From Myxococcus stipitatus DSM 14675 (lineage in GTDB: Bacteria; Myxococcota; Myxococcia; Myxococcales; Myxococcaceae): a stretch of DNA of 64,000 nucleotides. This document shows positions 33,123-41,269 of the stretch, in pieces. Where the stretch lies: positions 5,660,501 to 5,724,500 of the forward strand of contig NC_020126.1 in NCBI RefSeq assembly GCF_000331735.1. The letters run 5' to 3'. How positions within the stretch are numbered: position 1 is the first letter of the stretch; every line of letters begins with the position of its first letter. The notes below the pieces were generated by a model. The model was not told the DNA's origin and ran no database searches. It was given only the letters and a program-made list of their open reading frames with translations. Position numbers and translations under genes: made by a program.

Positions 33123-35288
33123 TCAGCCCTGCGTGTCCGAGGACGACGCCTTGCCGTCCTTGGCCAGCAGCGCCTTCAGGTTCGCCACCGTCGCATCGGT
33201 GGCGGAGCCCGGCGCCATGCGGTGCAGCAGCGCGGCCACGGCCAGGTTCTGCGCGTCGTTGCTCAGGCCCGGCTTGGAGAGGATCTCCTTGAGGTCCGCG
33301 GGGAAGTCCTTCTCGCCGTTGAGGTAGCCGCCCAGCGCCGTCTTCAGCGCCTCGCCGTGCTCCAGCGCGCCGTCCACCGCGGTGCCGAAGGACACCGCCT
33401 TGACGAAGCGCTCGAAGAACTGGCCGTCGCCGCCGACGATGTTGAACTTCGCGTTGGCGAACGCCTTGGCCAGCACCTCCGCCTGGGCGTGGGCCACGTC
33501 CTTGCGCACGCGGATGGTCTCCAGCTCCACGTCGCGCTCCTTGTTGAGGCGCAGGCGGAACTCCTCGTGCTCGCGCCCCACCCCGTCCATCAGCTTCATG
33601 GACGCGGCCTTCTCCGCCAGGCCCCGGGCCTCGGCGAGCAGCTTCTCCTGGATGGCCGCGGCCTCGGCGAGCTGCTTCTCCTTCGTGGCGACCGCCTCCG
33701 CCTCGCCGCGCTTCTGGATGGCGACCGCCTCCGCCTCCAGCACGCGCGCCTTGGCCAGGCCCTTCTCCTGCTCACCCGCCGCCTCGGCCAGCAGCCGCTC
33801 ACGGACGATCTGCGCCTGGGCGTGGCCCTGCTTCTCGATGGCGCCGGCCTCCGCCTCCTTCACGCGCACCTGCGCCATGCCCAGCTTCTCCGTGGCCGCC
33901 GCGTCCGCCTCCTTCACGCGGATGCCCGCCAGGCCCTCCGCCGCGGCCTCCGCCTGGACACCGTCGGCCAGGCGCATCTTCGCCTTGGCCGTCTTGTCCG
34001 CGGCCTCCAGGTCCGCCTCCGCCAGCGTGAGCTTCTCCTTCGCGATGAACACCGCCATCTCGCTGTTGGCCTTCGCGGCGTTCACGTCCTTGACGGTCTT
34101 CTCCTGCGCCTGGCCCTCGGCGGTGATGATGAGCGCCTGCTTGCGGCGCAGGGCGTCCGACTCCACGCGCAGGTCCTTGATGCGCTCCTCCTCCTGCGCC
34201 ACCGTCTTCTCCACGGCGATGCGCGCGCGCACCACGTCCGCGATGTCCTTCTTCTGCTCCTCCAGCGCGCGCTCCTTGGCGATGCGCTCCAGCTCCGTCT
34301 CACGCTCCCGGCTGATGGCCGCCAGCGCCCGGGCGCGCTCCACGTTCTCCGCCTCGACGCTCACCTCGCGCTCGCGGTGCTTCTGGGCCACCTCGATGTC
34401 GCGCGACTTGTTCTGCTCCTGGACGAGGATCTCCTGCTCCGCCTTGATGCGCGCCAGCTCCGCCTTGGAGTGCTGCTCCTGCTTCACGCGCTCGGTCTCC
34501 GCGGACTCCTCGGCCTGCACCGTCTCGATGGCGCGGCGCTGCTTCGCGGACGCCTCCTCGCGCTGGCGCTCCAGCTCGAAGATGCTCTGGTCTGCCTCGA
34601 CATTGCGCTTGGTCACCGCCTGGCGCTCGGTCTGCTTGAGCTCGTTGGTGATGACGTTCTGCTCGGTGGTGAGCTTGGTGATCTTCCGGATGCCCTCGGC
34701 GTCCAGGATGTTGTCCTTGTCCAGCATCTCCACCGGGGTCTGCTCCAGATAGTCGATGGCGCAGTCCTCCAGCATGTAGCCGTTGAGGTCCTTGCCGATG
34801 ACCTCCACGACGTTGTCCTTGATTTCAGCGCGCTTCGTGTAGAGGTCCACGAAGTCGAAGTTCTTGCCCACCGTCTTGAGGGCCTCGGAGAACTTGGCCT
34901 CGAAGAGCTTCTCCAGCGTCTCCTGGTCGCTGGCGCGCGCGCAGCCGATGGACTGGGCGACCTTGAGCACGTCCTCGCGCGTCTTGTTCACGCGCACGAA
35001 GAAGGTGACCTTGATGTCCGCCCGGATGTTGTCCTGGCAGATGAGGCCCTCCTTGCCGCGGCGGTCGATCTCCACCGTCTTCAGCGAGATGTCCATCACC
35101 TCGGCGCGGTTGATGATGGGGAAGACCACCGCGCCGGAGAAGGTGACCAAGGGCTCGCTCTTCAGCGTGTTGACGATGAGCACCTTGCCCTGGTCCACCT
35201 GCCGGTAGAGGCGGACGATGGTGAGGATGATGCCCGTGAGGAGGATGACGCCTCCGCCCACGGCGACTACCAAGGTGATGGGATCCAT
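33123..35288 (-). CDS. Flotillin/SPFH (YqiK-like) membrane protein
   Basis: ATG 35288, preceded by 'aggaaaagg' on the minus strand, gives 721 residues; an in-frame ATG 28 codons upstream lacks a site. One N-terminal membrane helix (TLVVAVGGGVILLTGIILTI) is followed by the SPFH/band-7 domain (residues ~30-200: 'VDQGKVLIVNTLKSEPLVTF', 'ISLKTVEIDRRGKEGL', 'CQDNIRADIKVTFFVRVN'). A very long coiled coil made of repeated Ala/Glu segments such as 'EAEAVAIQKRGEAEAV' fills residues ~240-560. Flotillins scaffold membrane microdomains. The YqiJ-like gene lies upstream on the same strand, the standard partner arrangement, and the AAA+ ATPase gene downstream. Confidence 0.92.
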   Translation of the reverse strand: MDPITLVVAVGGGVILLTGIILTIVRLYRQVDQGKVLIVNTLKSEPLVTFSGAVVFPIINRAEVMDISLKTVEIDRRGKEGLICQDNIRADIKVTFFVRVNKTREDVLKVAQSIGCARASDQETLEKLFEAKFSEALKTVGKNFDFVDLYTKRAEIKDNVVEVIGKDLNGYMLEDCAIDYLEQTPVEMLDKDNILDAEGIRKITKLTTEQNVITNELKQTERQAVTKRNVEADQSIFELERQREEASAKQRRAIETVQAEESAETERVKQEQHSKAELARIKAEQEILVQEQNKSRDIEVAQKHREREVSVEAENVERARALAAISRERETELERIAKERALEEQKKDIADVVRARIAVEKTVAQEEERIKDLRVESDALRRKQALIITAEGQAQEKTVKDVNAAKANSEMAVFIAKEKLTLAEADLEAADKTAKAKMRLADGVQAEAAAEGLAGIRVKEADAAATEKLGMAQVRVKEAEAGAIEKQGHAQAQIVRERLLAEAAGEQEKGLAKARVLEAEAVAIQKRGEAEAVATKEKQLAEAAAIQEKLLAEARGLAEKAASMKLMDGVGREHEEFRLRLNKERDVELETIRVRKDVAHAQAEVLAKAFANAKFNIVGGDGQFFERFVKAVSFGTAVDGALEHGEALKTALGGYLNGEKDFPADLKEILSKPGLSNDAQNLAVAALLHRMAPGSATDATVANLKALLAKDGKASSSDTQG

Positions 35289-35420
35289 GGCCTTTTCCTG
35301 TGAAGTATTGACGGCGGGCCTTGTATCAGGCGCCAGGGATCCCCCGCGAAAGCCCCCTGGCGTCGAATCCACTCACGGCCCGCCCCCCTCGAGCAGGCCC
35401 GTGCCTTGACTCATTTCAAA

Positions 35421-36245
35421 TCATGTCCGCGCTCGCGAACGGGCCAGCGCCGCGGCCCGCTCGGGGTCACGGAGCTGCGCCATCTCTTCCGGGAGGAGCC
35501 AGTCCACCGGCTCCACTTCATAGACATCCCGCTGGGCGTCGTACGCGAGCACCAGCGCGGGATCTCCCCGCTTCAATCCATTCGTCTTCGCGCACACCAC
35601 GTTCAGGATGAAGCCCGCACCGCCATCCTCGAACGTCGCATGGCCGTTGCGGTCCGTGACGCTGCCGCTGGAGATGGTGCACACGCGGCCCATCAGGGAA
35701 TCGCGCCCCGGCGCCTTCTGCGCCACGAACACGGGCCGCAGCGGCCGCACCGCGAAGCCTGAAATCACCAGCCCCGCGAGGAAGCACAAGAGTCCCAGCA
35801 CGCCGCTGATGAGCCATGACGGCAGCACGGCCCCCAGCGCCCCGTGGGCCAGGGGCGTGGTCATCAGCGACAGGAACCAGGCGAAGAACGAGACCAGGCT
35901 CACCGACACCGTCAGCGGGATGCCCGCGAACCCGAGCGTGGAGAGGATGCCGCCCTCGACGTCGGCCCCGTGGTCATGCGAGCCCATCGCCTTGCCGCCG
36001 CCGTGGAGCGCCTCCCCCGCCGCCTTCGCCCCGCCCTCCAACGTGCCCGCGAGCGCCTTGCCACCGCCCTCGAGCGCGGCGCCCAGCGCCTTGCCACCCG
36101 ACTCGAAGTCGACGTGGCCACCATCAAGAAGGTCGATCCCCACCGCGCCCACGATGACGAAGAGCCAGTACGTCACCACCACGCCCATGGCGGTGGTGAA
36201 GAGGGCGGTGGGGAACGCGAGGATGGCGTCGAGGAAGGGCGTCAT
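35421..36245 (-). CDS. YqiJ/NfeD-like OB-fold membrane protein with 11-residue repeats
   Basis: ATG 36245 gives 274 residues beginning 'MTPFLDAILAFPTALFTTAM'; a longer frame upstream would add 33 polar residues. Residues ~12-38 form a membrane helix, residues 50-93 are four tandem 11-residue repeats of the type GGKALGAALEG, two to three membrane helices follow ('LTVSVSLVSFFAWFLSLM', 'SGVLGLLCFLAGLVISGFAV'), and a C-terminal OB-fold (GRVCTISSGSVTDRNGHATF, 'RGDPALVLAYDAQRDVYEV') completes the YqiJ plan. YqiJ proteins partner YqiK flotillins; here the flotillin gene follows 132 bases downstream. Repeats in the loop are not usual for the family. Confidence 0.82.
   Translation of the reverse strand: MTPFLDAILAFPTALFTTAMGVVVTYWLFVIVGAVGIDLLDGGHVDFESGGKALGAALEGGGKALAGTLEGGAKAAGEALHGGGKAMGSHDHGADVEGGILSTLGFAGIPLTVSVSLVSFFAWFLSLMTTPLAHGALGAVLPSWLISGVLGLLCFLAGLVISGFAVRPLRPVFVAQKAPGRDSLMGRVCTISSGSVTDRNGHATFEDGGAGFILNVVCAKTNGLKRGDPALVLAYDAQRDVYEVEPVDWLLPEEMAQLRDPERAAALARSRART
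35967..36098 (-). repeat. Four tandem 33-bp repeats (11 residues each)
   Basis: Residues 50-93 of the YqiJ-like protein read GGKALGAALEG, GGKALAGTLEG, GAKAAGEALHG and GGKAMGSHDHG. A Lys and a Glu or His recur every eleven residues, the spacing of lipid-binding amphipathic helices of the alpha-synuclein/apolipoprotein type. The repeats sit between two membrane segments. Confidence 0.8.
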
Positions 36246-36351
36246 CTCGCCCGGCACTCTAATCGAGCCATCTCTTCCTGGAAAACCGAGGCCAGCGTTT
36301 TCCTGGCCGGCCCCCGGGCGGGCCCTCGACGGGGCCCACGTCACCCCGCCC

Positions 36352-37407
36352 TCAGGCCGGGACGACCTCCACCACGCTCGGCGGCATGGTGGTCGGCGAC
36401 ACGCGATTCACGCGCAAGCCCGCCTTCTCCACCAGCGCGGTGTACTCGGGGCCCGTGCGCTCGCGACCGCCCACCAGCACCATCATGGCCACGTCGTACA
36501 GGTTCCCGAAGTGCGGCTGGTTGTCGCCCGGGAGCACCGTCTCCACGATGAGCAGCTTGGAGTCCGGGCTCATCGCGGCGCGGACGTTGGAGAGCAGCTT
36601 CACGCAGCGCTCGTCGTCCCAGTCGTGGAGGATCTGCGACAGGATGTAGATGTCGTGGCCAGAGGGAATCTGCTCGAAGAAGTCCCCCGCCACCACCTTG
36701 GTCCGCGCGCCCAGCCCCAGCTCCGCCATCCGCGCCACGGCCCCGTCATGGACGTGCGGCAACTCGAAGAGCGCGCCCTTCGTCTGGGAGTGGGCCTGGA
36801 GGATGTGCGCCAGCAGCGTGCCCGTCCCGCCGCCCAGGTCCATCACCGACTTCGCCTTGGAGAAGTCGTAGGCCGCCACCACCGCGGGCGCGTTGAGGTT
36901 CTGGTACGCCGCCATGCTCTCGTTGAAGAGCGCGCCCTCCTCCGGGTGCTTGGACAGGTAGCCGAAGAAGGAGTCCCCCATGATCTTCTCGAGCGTCGGC
37001 TGGCCCGACTGCACCGAGAACTTCAGCTCCCCCCAGGCCTTCCAGGACAGATGATGCCCCTGGGACATCAACAGCCAGTACACCGAGCCGGGGCTGTCCT
37101 TGCGCACCATCATGCCCAGCTCCGTCAGCCCGAAGCCTTGCGTCTGCTCATCCTTGACGAGCACCCCGACCCCAGACAACAGACGCAAGAGGCGCCGCAA
37201 GGCCGGAGCGTGCGCCCCCGTCGCCTTCGCAAGCTCTTCCACCGTCTTCGGCACATCACCGATGATGTCGGCGATGCCCAGCTCCGCCATCACATGCAGG
37301 GCGCGAGAGACCCAGAACCCGTAGACCATCTGGCTCATCACCAGTGCGGCTGGAGGAGCACTGGGAGTACTTGCATCGGGAGCAACGAGACGAGGCTGAT
37401 GGCTCAT
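36352..37407 (-). CDS. SAM-dependent O-methyltransferase (COMT type)
   Basis: A 351-residue enzyme of the caffeate O-methyltransferase-like family common in bacterial secondary metabolism. The N-terminal dimerisation domain includes a winged helix (TVEELAKATGAHAPALRRLL). The C-terminal Rossmann domain has the SAM-binding motif 'VMDLGGGTGTLLAHIL' near residue 190, 'GDFFEQIPSGHDIYILSQIL' and the catalytic-base His in 'HDWDDERC' near residue 263. It methylates hydroxyl groups of small aromatic or polyketide substrates; the substrate cannot be told, as no biosynthetic cluster is next to it. Divergent from the 2OG oxygenase gene with a short AT-richer gap of 107 bases that must hold both promoters. 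Confidence 0.88.
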   Translation of the reverse strand: MSHQPRLVAPDASTPSAPPAALVMSQMVYGFWVSRALHVMAELGIADIIGDVPKTVEELAKATGAHAPALRRLLRLLSGVGVLVKDEQTQGFGLTELGMMVRKDSPGSVYWLLMSQGHHLSWKAWGELKFSVQSGQPTLEKIMGDSFFGYLSKHPEEGALFNESMAAYQNLNAPAVVAAYDFSKAKSVMDLGGGTGTLLAHILQAHSQTKGALFELPHVHDGAVARMAELGLGARTKVVAGDFFEQIPSGHDIYILSQILHDWDDERCVKLLSNVRAAMSPDSKLLIVETVLPGDNQPHFGNLYDVAMMVLVGGRERTGPEYTALVEKAGLRVNRVSPTTMPPSVVEVVPA

Positions 37408-37514
37408 GGCGAGGGAACCTTGAGGGTAGGAACGAGTTGTATCAATTCTGGAACTTGGCAGTCATCCTAGAAGTCTAATTTCCACCAGTTTCTCTGGTAT
37501 TCCCGTCATTTTCC

Positions 37515-38207
37515 GTGCCTCCGTATATCACTCACCGCCAGGCGTTGCCCGCAGGCGACCTCGAGACGCTCCGCGTCGCGTTGCTCGGCTCACGCTTCGT
37601 GGCCCGCAGTCCCCTGATGGGGACATTTCAGGGCAGCCGAGGGTTCGCTTTCATCTTCACACAGGAAGGCCGGGCCACTCTCGAGGAGCGCTTCCCGTTC
37701 CTGCGCGCCTACCTCGCCCGCGTCCTGGACCCGGACAGCGCGCGGGGGCTGCGGCCCTGGTGGCAGCGGCTCCTGGGCGGCGCGCGCGCGGACGGGGTGC
37801 CCAATGCCTTCTATCTGAACCTGCTGCTGCTCGAACCGGGCATGAGCGTGGGGCGCCACATCGACGCCACGCTTCAGGGGCCCAGCGGAGTCCCTGGCGC
37901 CACGCCCCACCATGTCAGCGTCCTCTACCTTCAAGTGCCCCAGGACGCGCGCGGCGGGGCCCTGCGCCTCTCGCGGGATCACCAGCGCGTGGGTGACGTG
38001 CGGCCCAGCCCCGGACTGCTGGTGCACTTCCAGGGGCACCTCCAACATGAGGTGCTCCCCTTCCTGAGCGCGGAGGACGGTGCCCAGCGCGCGAGCCTCG
38101 TGTGCGAGCAGTATGTCTTTCCTCCCGAGGCACTCGCGCGATTGCCGACCTTTCGCATCCAGTCCAAGGCGGGCTTCGCGGCCTACCTGGACTCCCAGCG
38201 CGGGTAG
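37515..38207 (+). CDS. 2OG-Fe(II)-dependent oxygenase
   Basis: GTG start at 37515, 230 residues. The iron triad is visible: His115 and Asp117 in 'SVGRHIDATL' and His178 in 'HLQHEVLPF', with Arg192 in 'QRASLVCEQYVF' as the 2-oxoglutarate ligand. The 'VLYLQVPQDARGGALRL' strand pair is typical of prolyl-hydroxylase-like double-stranded beta-helix enzymes. It hydroxylates an unidentified substrate using O2 and 2-oxoglutarate. It may work with the neighbouring methyltransferase through the shared intergenic region, but they are divergently transcribed and the link is only a guess. Confidence 0.85.
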   Translation: MPPYITHRQALPAGDLETLRVALLGSRFVARSPLMGTFQGSRGFAFIFTQEGRATLEERFPFLRAYLARVLDPDSARGLRPWWQRLLGGARADGVPNAFYLNLLLLEPGMSVGRHIDATLQGPSGVPGATPHHVSVLYLQVPQDARGGALRLSRDHQRVGDVRPSPGLLVHFQGHLQHEVLPFLSAEDGAQRASLVCEQYVFPPEALARLPTFRIQSKAGFAAYLDSQRG

Positions 38208-38374
38208 GACCGGGGGAAACCCAACCTCAACCCCACTACGAGTGCTACCAGATTACACCAAATCAAGAAAGCAGTGTGAGAAGCAACTTCCAGGCATCTT
38301 GAACCGATGACTCTTTGCGGCAACTCGGATCCGAGGGGCCGTGATGCAGTTTCTCGAGAAAACTGGAGGCAGCA

Positions 38375-40674
38375 ATGAGGTGGAATTCCCCGCTGCGGCG
38401 CGGCTGGTTCGGCGCCGTCACCACCATCGTGGCCCTCGGTGTCGGTTGCGGTCCCGCGACCGATGCGAACGAGCCCCAACCCGTACCCGAAACCCCCGCC
38501 GAATCGCTTCAGGTGAACCTGGACGACGCGTTCGTCGCCGTCCCGCGCAAGGTGAGCAGCGAGCAGCAAGCGGTCATCCGCCAGAGGCTCGACGGACAGG
38601 TGTCGAACTCCGGCGAGAGCTTCTACCTGGCCATCCGCAAGAGCGAGCTGAACCAGCGCTGGTTCATGTCCGCGTTCCTCAAGCAGCTCTTCCCCGGAGC
38701 GGTGATGTACGGCGCCGCCAGCTCGCTGGGAACGCGGGTGGTGAGCTTCAAGGAGCAGAACGGCAAGCTGTTCGTGTTCGACGTGGATGACCGCAAGACG
38801 ACCAGCGACATCTTCGACCCGGACGTCCTCATCGAGGCGTGGCCCATCGTCAACGACTATGGCGCCTTCAACGCGCTGAGGGGCTCCAACAGCTACATCC
38901 TGGTGGACCCGACGGCGGGACTCAACCGCTTCGCCATCATGGGTGAGGCGTATGGCGCCAGCGGCGTGCGCTTCGAGACGGAGCTCGCGTTCGCCCAGCG
39001 CTTCCGGAAGATCTCCGACGGCGTCACCTTCGAGCAGGTGTTCACGGGCTACGCCGACGTGGCGGACCCGGACTCCAGCGACTACCTGGAGGACAACCAG
39101 CTTCGCAGCTCCGGCACGCTGGGCATCGCCCTGCGCCGCTACCAGGAAGGTCAGGGCTACACGCCGACCGCGCTCCCCGACCAGGAGCACTACTTCCGCG
39201 GCGAGCCCCGGCTGATTCCCAACACGGGCGTGGTGGAGCAGACCGCCGCCAAGTGGAACATCCGCCCGGGCATGAAGCCCATCAAGTGGATCATCACCGA
39301 CACGGTGCTGTCCGTGCAGGCCGACCCCCGCTTCCAGCAGTACGACGTGGTGGGCGCGGTGAAGCGCGGCGTGGAGAGCTGGAACCAGGCCTTCGGCTTC
39401 AAGGTGTTCGAGGCCAGCGTGGGCACCAGCGAGGGCTTCGCGGATGACGACAGGAACGTCATCATCTTCGACCCGGACGCCTCCGCGGGCTTTGCCTTCG
39501 CCAACTGGCGCACCAACCCCAACACCGCGGAGATTCGCGGCGCCTCCGTCTACATCAACGCCCTGTGGCTGGAGCTCGCCGACGGCGACTTCGAGAGCGA
39601 TGTCCAGGCCCGCGTCGCGGCGAAGGTGAAGAACCGCGCCAAGACGCCGAAGATGTCGTGGGGCGGCTTCGACTCCGGACACCTGTGCGAGCTGCCGCTG
39701 CCCTCCCTGCGCGAGGGTGCGTCCGCGAAGCACGAGAAGCTGAAGAAGAAGGCGCCCGACGCGGCGGCGGCGGCCCAGGAGCTGGCGCTCACCAGAAGGT
39801 GGAGCGCTACCTGACGCACGTCATCCTGCACGAGGTCGGCCACACGCTGGGCCTGCGCCACAACTTCGCGGGCTCGCTCGTGTATGACGGCACGCCCAAC
39901 ACGCCGCGCTCGAACTCCGTGATGGAGTACGTCGTGGACGCGGACGCCATCTACGTGGACGTGCCGCAGTCGTACGACGTGCAGGCGGTGCGCTACCTGT
40001 ACAACCTGTCCTCCGAGCAGCCCACGGACCTGTTCTGCACGGACGAGCACACCCGCGTGGAGCCGTACTGCAACCGGTATGACCAGTACTCGGATCCGCT
40101 CGGCGAGGACTACGGCCCCACCTTCCTGCTCGTGAAGGAGCTGGTGCTGTACGAAATCCTCCCGTTCCCCGCGCTGGCGGCGGCGTTCGACCACTACGGC
40201 AACGCCACGCTGCAGTGGGCGCGCTCTGGAACGTCGGCGGACCGGCGCTTCGCGTACAACATCGCCATGGCCTACGTGCGTCCTCCCGTGGCGCTGCCCC
40301 CGGACGCGGGCCCGGGCTTCGGCCCCGCGGCGGATGACCTGGCCCGCCGGGTCCTGTCGCGGCTCTACCTGGACCCCGTGGCGAGCCGCGGCGTCTTCAA
40401 CGCCACCCCGGCGGAGTCCAGCGCCATCACCCCGGCGGCGGTCGCCGACATCCACGGCATCCTCATCAACGTGGACGGCATCCGCGGCTTCCAGTCCCGC
40501 CGCACCATGGTGGACATCCTGAAGTCGATGCAGAGCCTGGGTGCCTACTCCGCGCTGCGCCAGGGCCGCGACACCGTCGCGACCCAGGCGGGCACGGCGA
40601 CCGGCTCGCAGAAGCTGCTGGCCGAGGACCTCCTCGCCCGCATCGACCTGGCGCTGTCGCCCTACTACCGCTGA
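38375..40674 (+). pseudogene. Metzincin lipoprotein gene split by a single-base frameshift
   Basis: The first frame starts at ATG 38375 with lipoprotein signal and Cys25 (VALGVGC) and stops at 39814 after ~470 matching residues. The protein continues in the next frame from 'QKVERYLTHVILHEVGHTLGLRH' (in pieces), with zinc motif HEVGHTLGLRH (His codons at 39829, 39841, 39859) and Met-turn 'SNSVMEYV', to 40674. Adding one base near 39790 gives 766 residues with no other break, as for the met-zincin DUF4953 family, a zinc-dependent protease of the outer membrane or surface. The break could be a sequencing error or a true recent mutation. No typical slippery site is seen, so programmed frameshifting is less likely. 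Confidence 0.8.
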
Positions 40675-40686
40675 GCCCGCGTCACG

Positions 40687-40715
40687 GATGCCCGGGGCCT
40701 GGCTGCCCGGGCATC
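40687..40715 (+). terminator. Perfect 10-bp stem after the metzincin gene
   Basis: GATGCCCGGG and CCCGGGCATC pair perfectly over a nine-base loop, 13 bases after the stop codon. No T run follows; a factor-dependent or weak terminator is possible. Confidence 0.4.
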
Positions 40716-40879
40716 ACCGCCTCCGTCACCTCCGGCTCGATGGCCGTGGGTGGCGGGGGCCCCAGCGGTGGCGGCCACCGCAATGTCCACAGGCCCAGGT
40801 TCACCGGGTGACGGGACTCTGGGACAATGACTCACCGTCTCGATGGGGGGCGGAATGGGCATCGATTCCAGGAGGCACC

Positions 40880-41251
40880 GTGGCCGTTGATCCGCAGGGC
40901 ACCGACATTCAGAAATTCATCCAGGAAGACCCGGGGGGGCCGCTGGTGATGTTGAACCTGGTGCGATTCAAGGAGGGAGGCCGCGCCTCGTTCGCGGAGT
41001 ACGCGACGGCCGTCATGCCCTTCATGCTCAAGGCTGGCGCGCAGCCCCTCTACGCGGGAGATGGCTCCACCGCGCTGGTGGCGGACCCGGGGCAGACGTG
41101 GGACGCGGTGATGCTGGTGCGCTATCCCAGCCGGGCCGCGTTCCTCGAGATGGTGAGCGACCCCGAGTACCAACGCTTCACCCACCTGCGCACGGCCGCG
41201 CTGCACGAGGCGGTGATGCAGGCGACGATTCCCTGGGCGGCCTCGCCCTGA
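40880..41251 (+). CDS. DUF1330-family small protein
   Basis: The start is GTG at 40880, because the perfect site AGGAGG (40869-40874) lies six bases upstream. The 123-residue product has the ferredoxin-like dimeric alpha-beta fold of DUF1330/antibiotic-monooxygenase relatives: 'PLVMLNLVRFKEGGRASFAE', 'AQPLYAGDGSTALVA', 'WDAVMLVRYPSRAAFLEMV' and the closing 'YQRFTHLRTAALHEA'. Similar proteins bind small molecules; no specific activity is known. It is the third gene of a plus-strand run and is convergent with the amidase gene. Confidence 0.8.
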   Translation: MAVDPQGTDIQKFIQEDPGGPLVMLNLVRFKEGGRASFAEYATAVMPFMLKAGAQPLYAGDGSTALVADPGQTWDAVMLVRYPSRAAFLEMVSDPEYQRFTHLRTAALHEAVMQATIPWAASP

Positions 41252-41269
41252 GTCGCGCGCGCTCTGGAC

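Noticed and set aside
39720..39800. Programmed -1 frameshift in the metzincin gene
   Set aside because: The AAGAAGAAG run nearby does not form an X XXY YYZ slippery site, and a single missing base explains the break with fewer assumptions.
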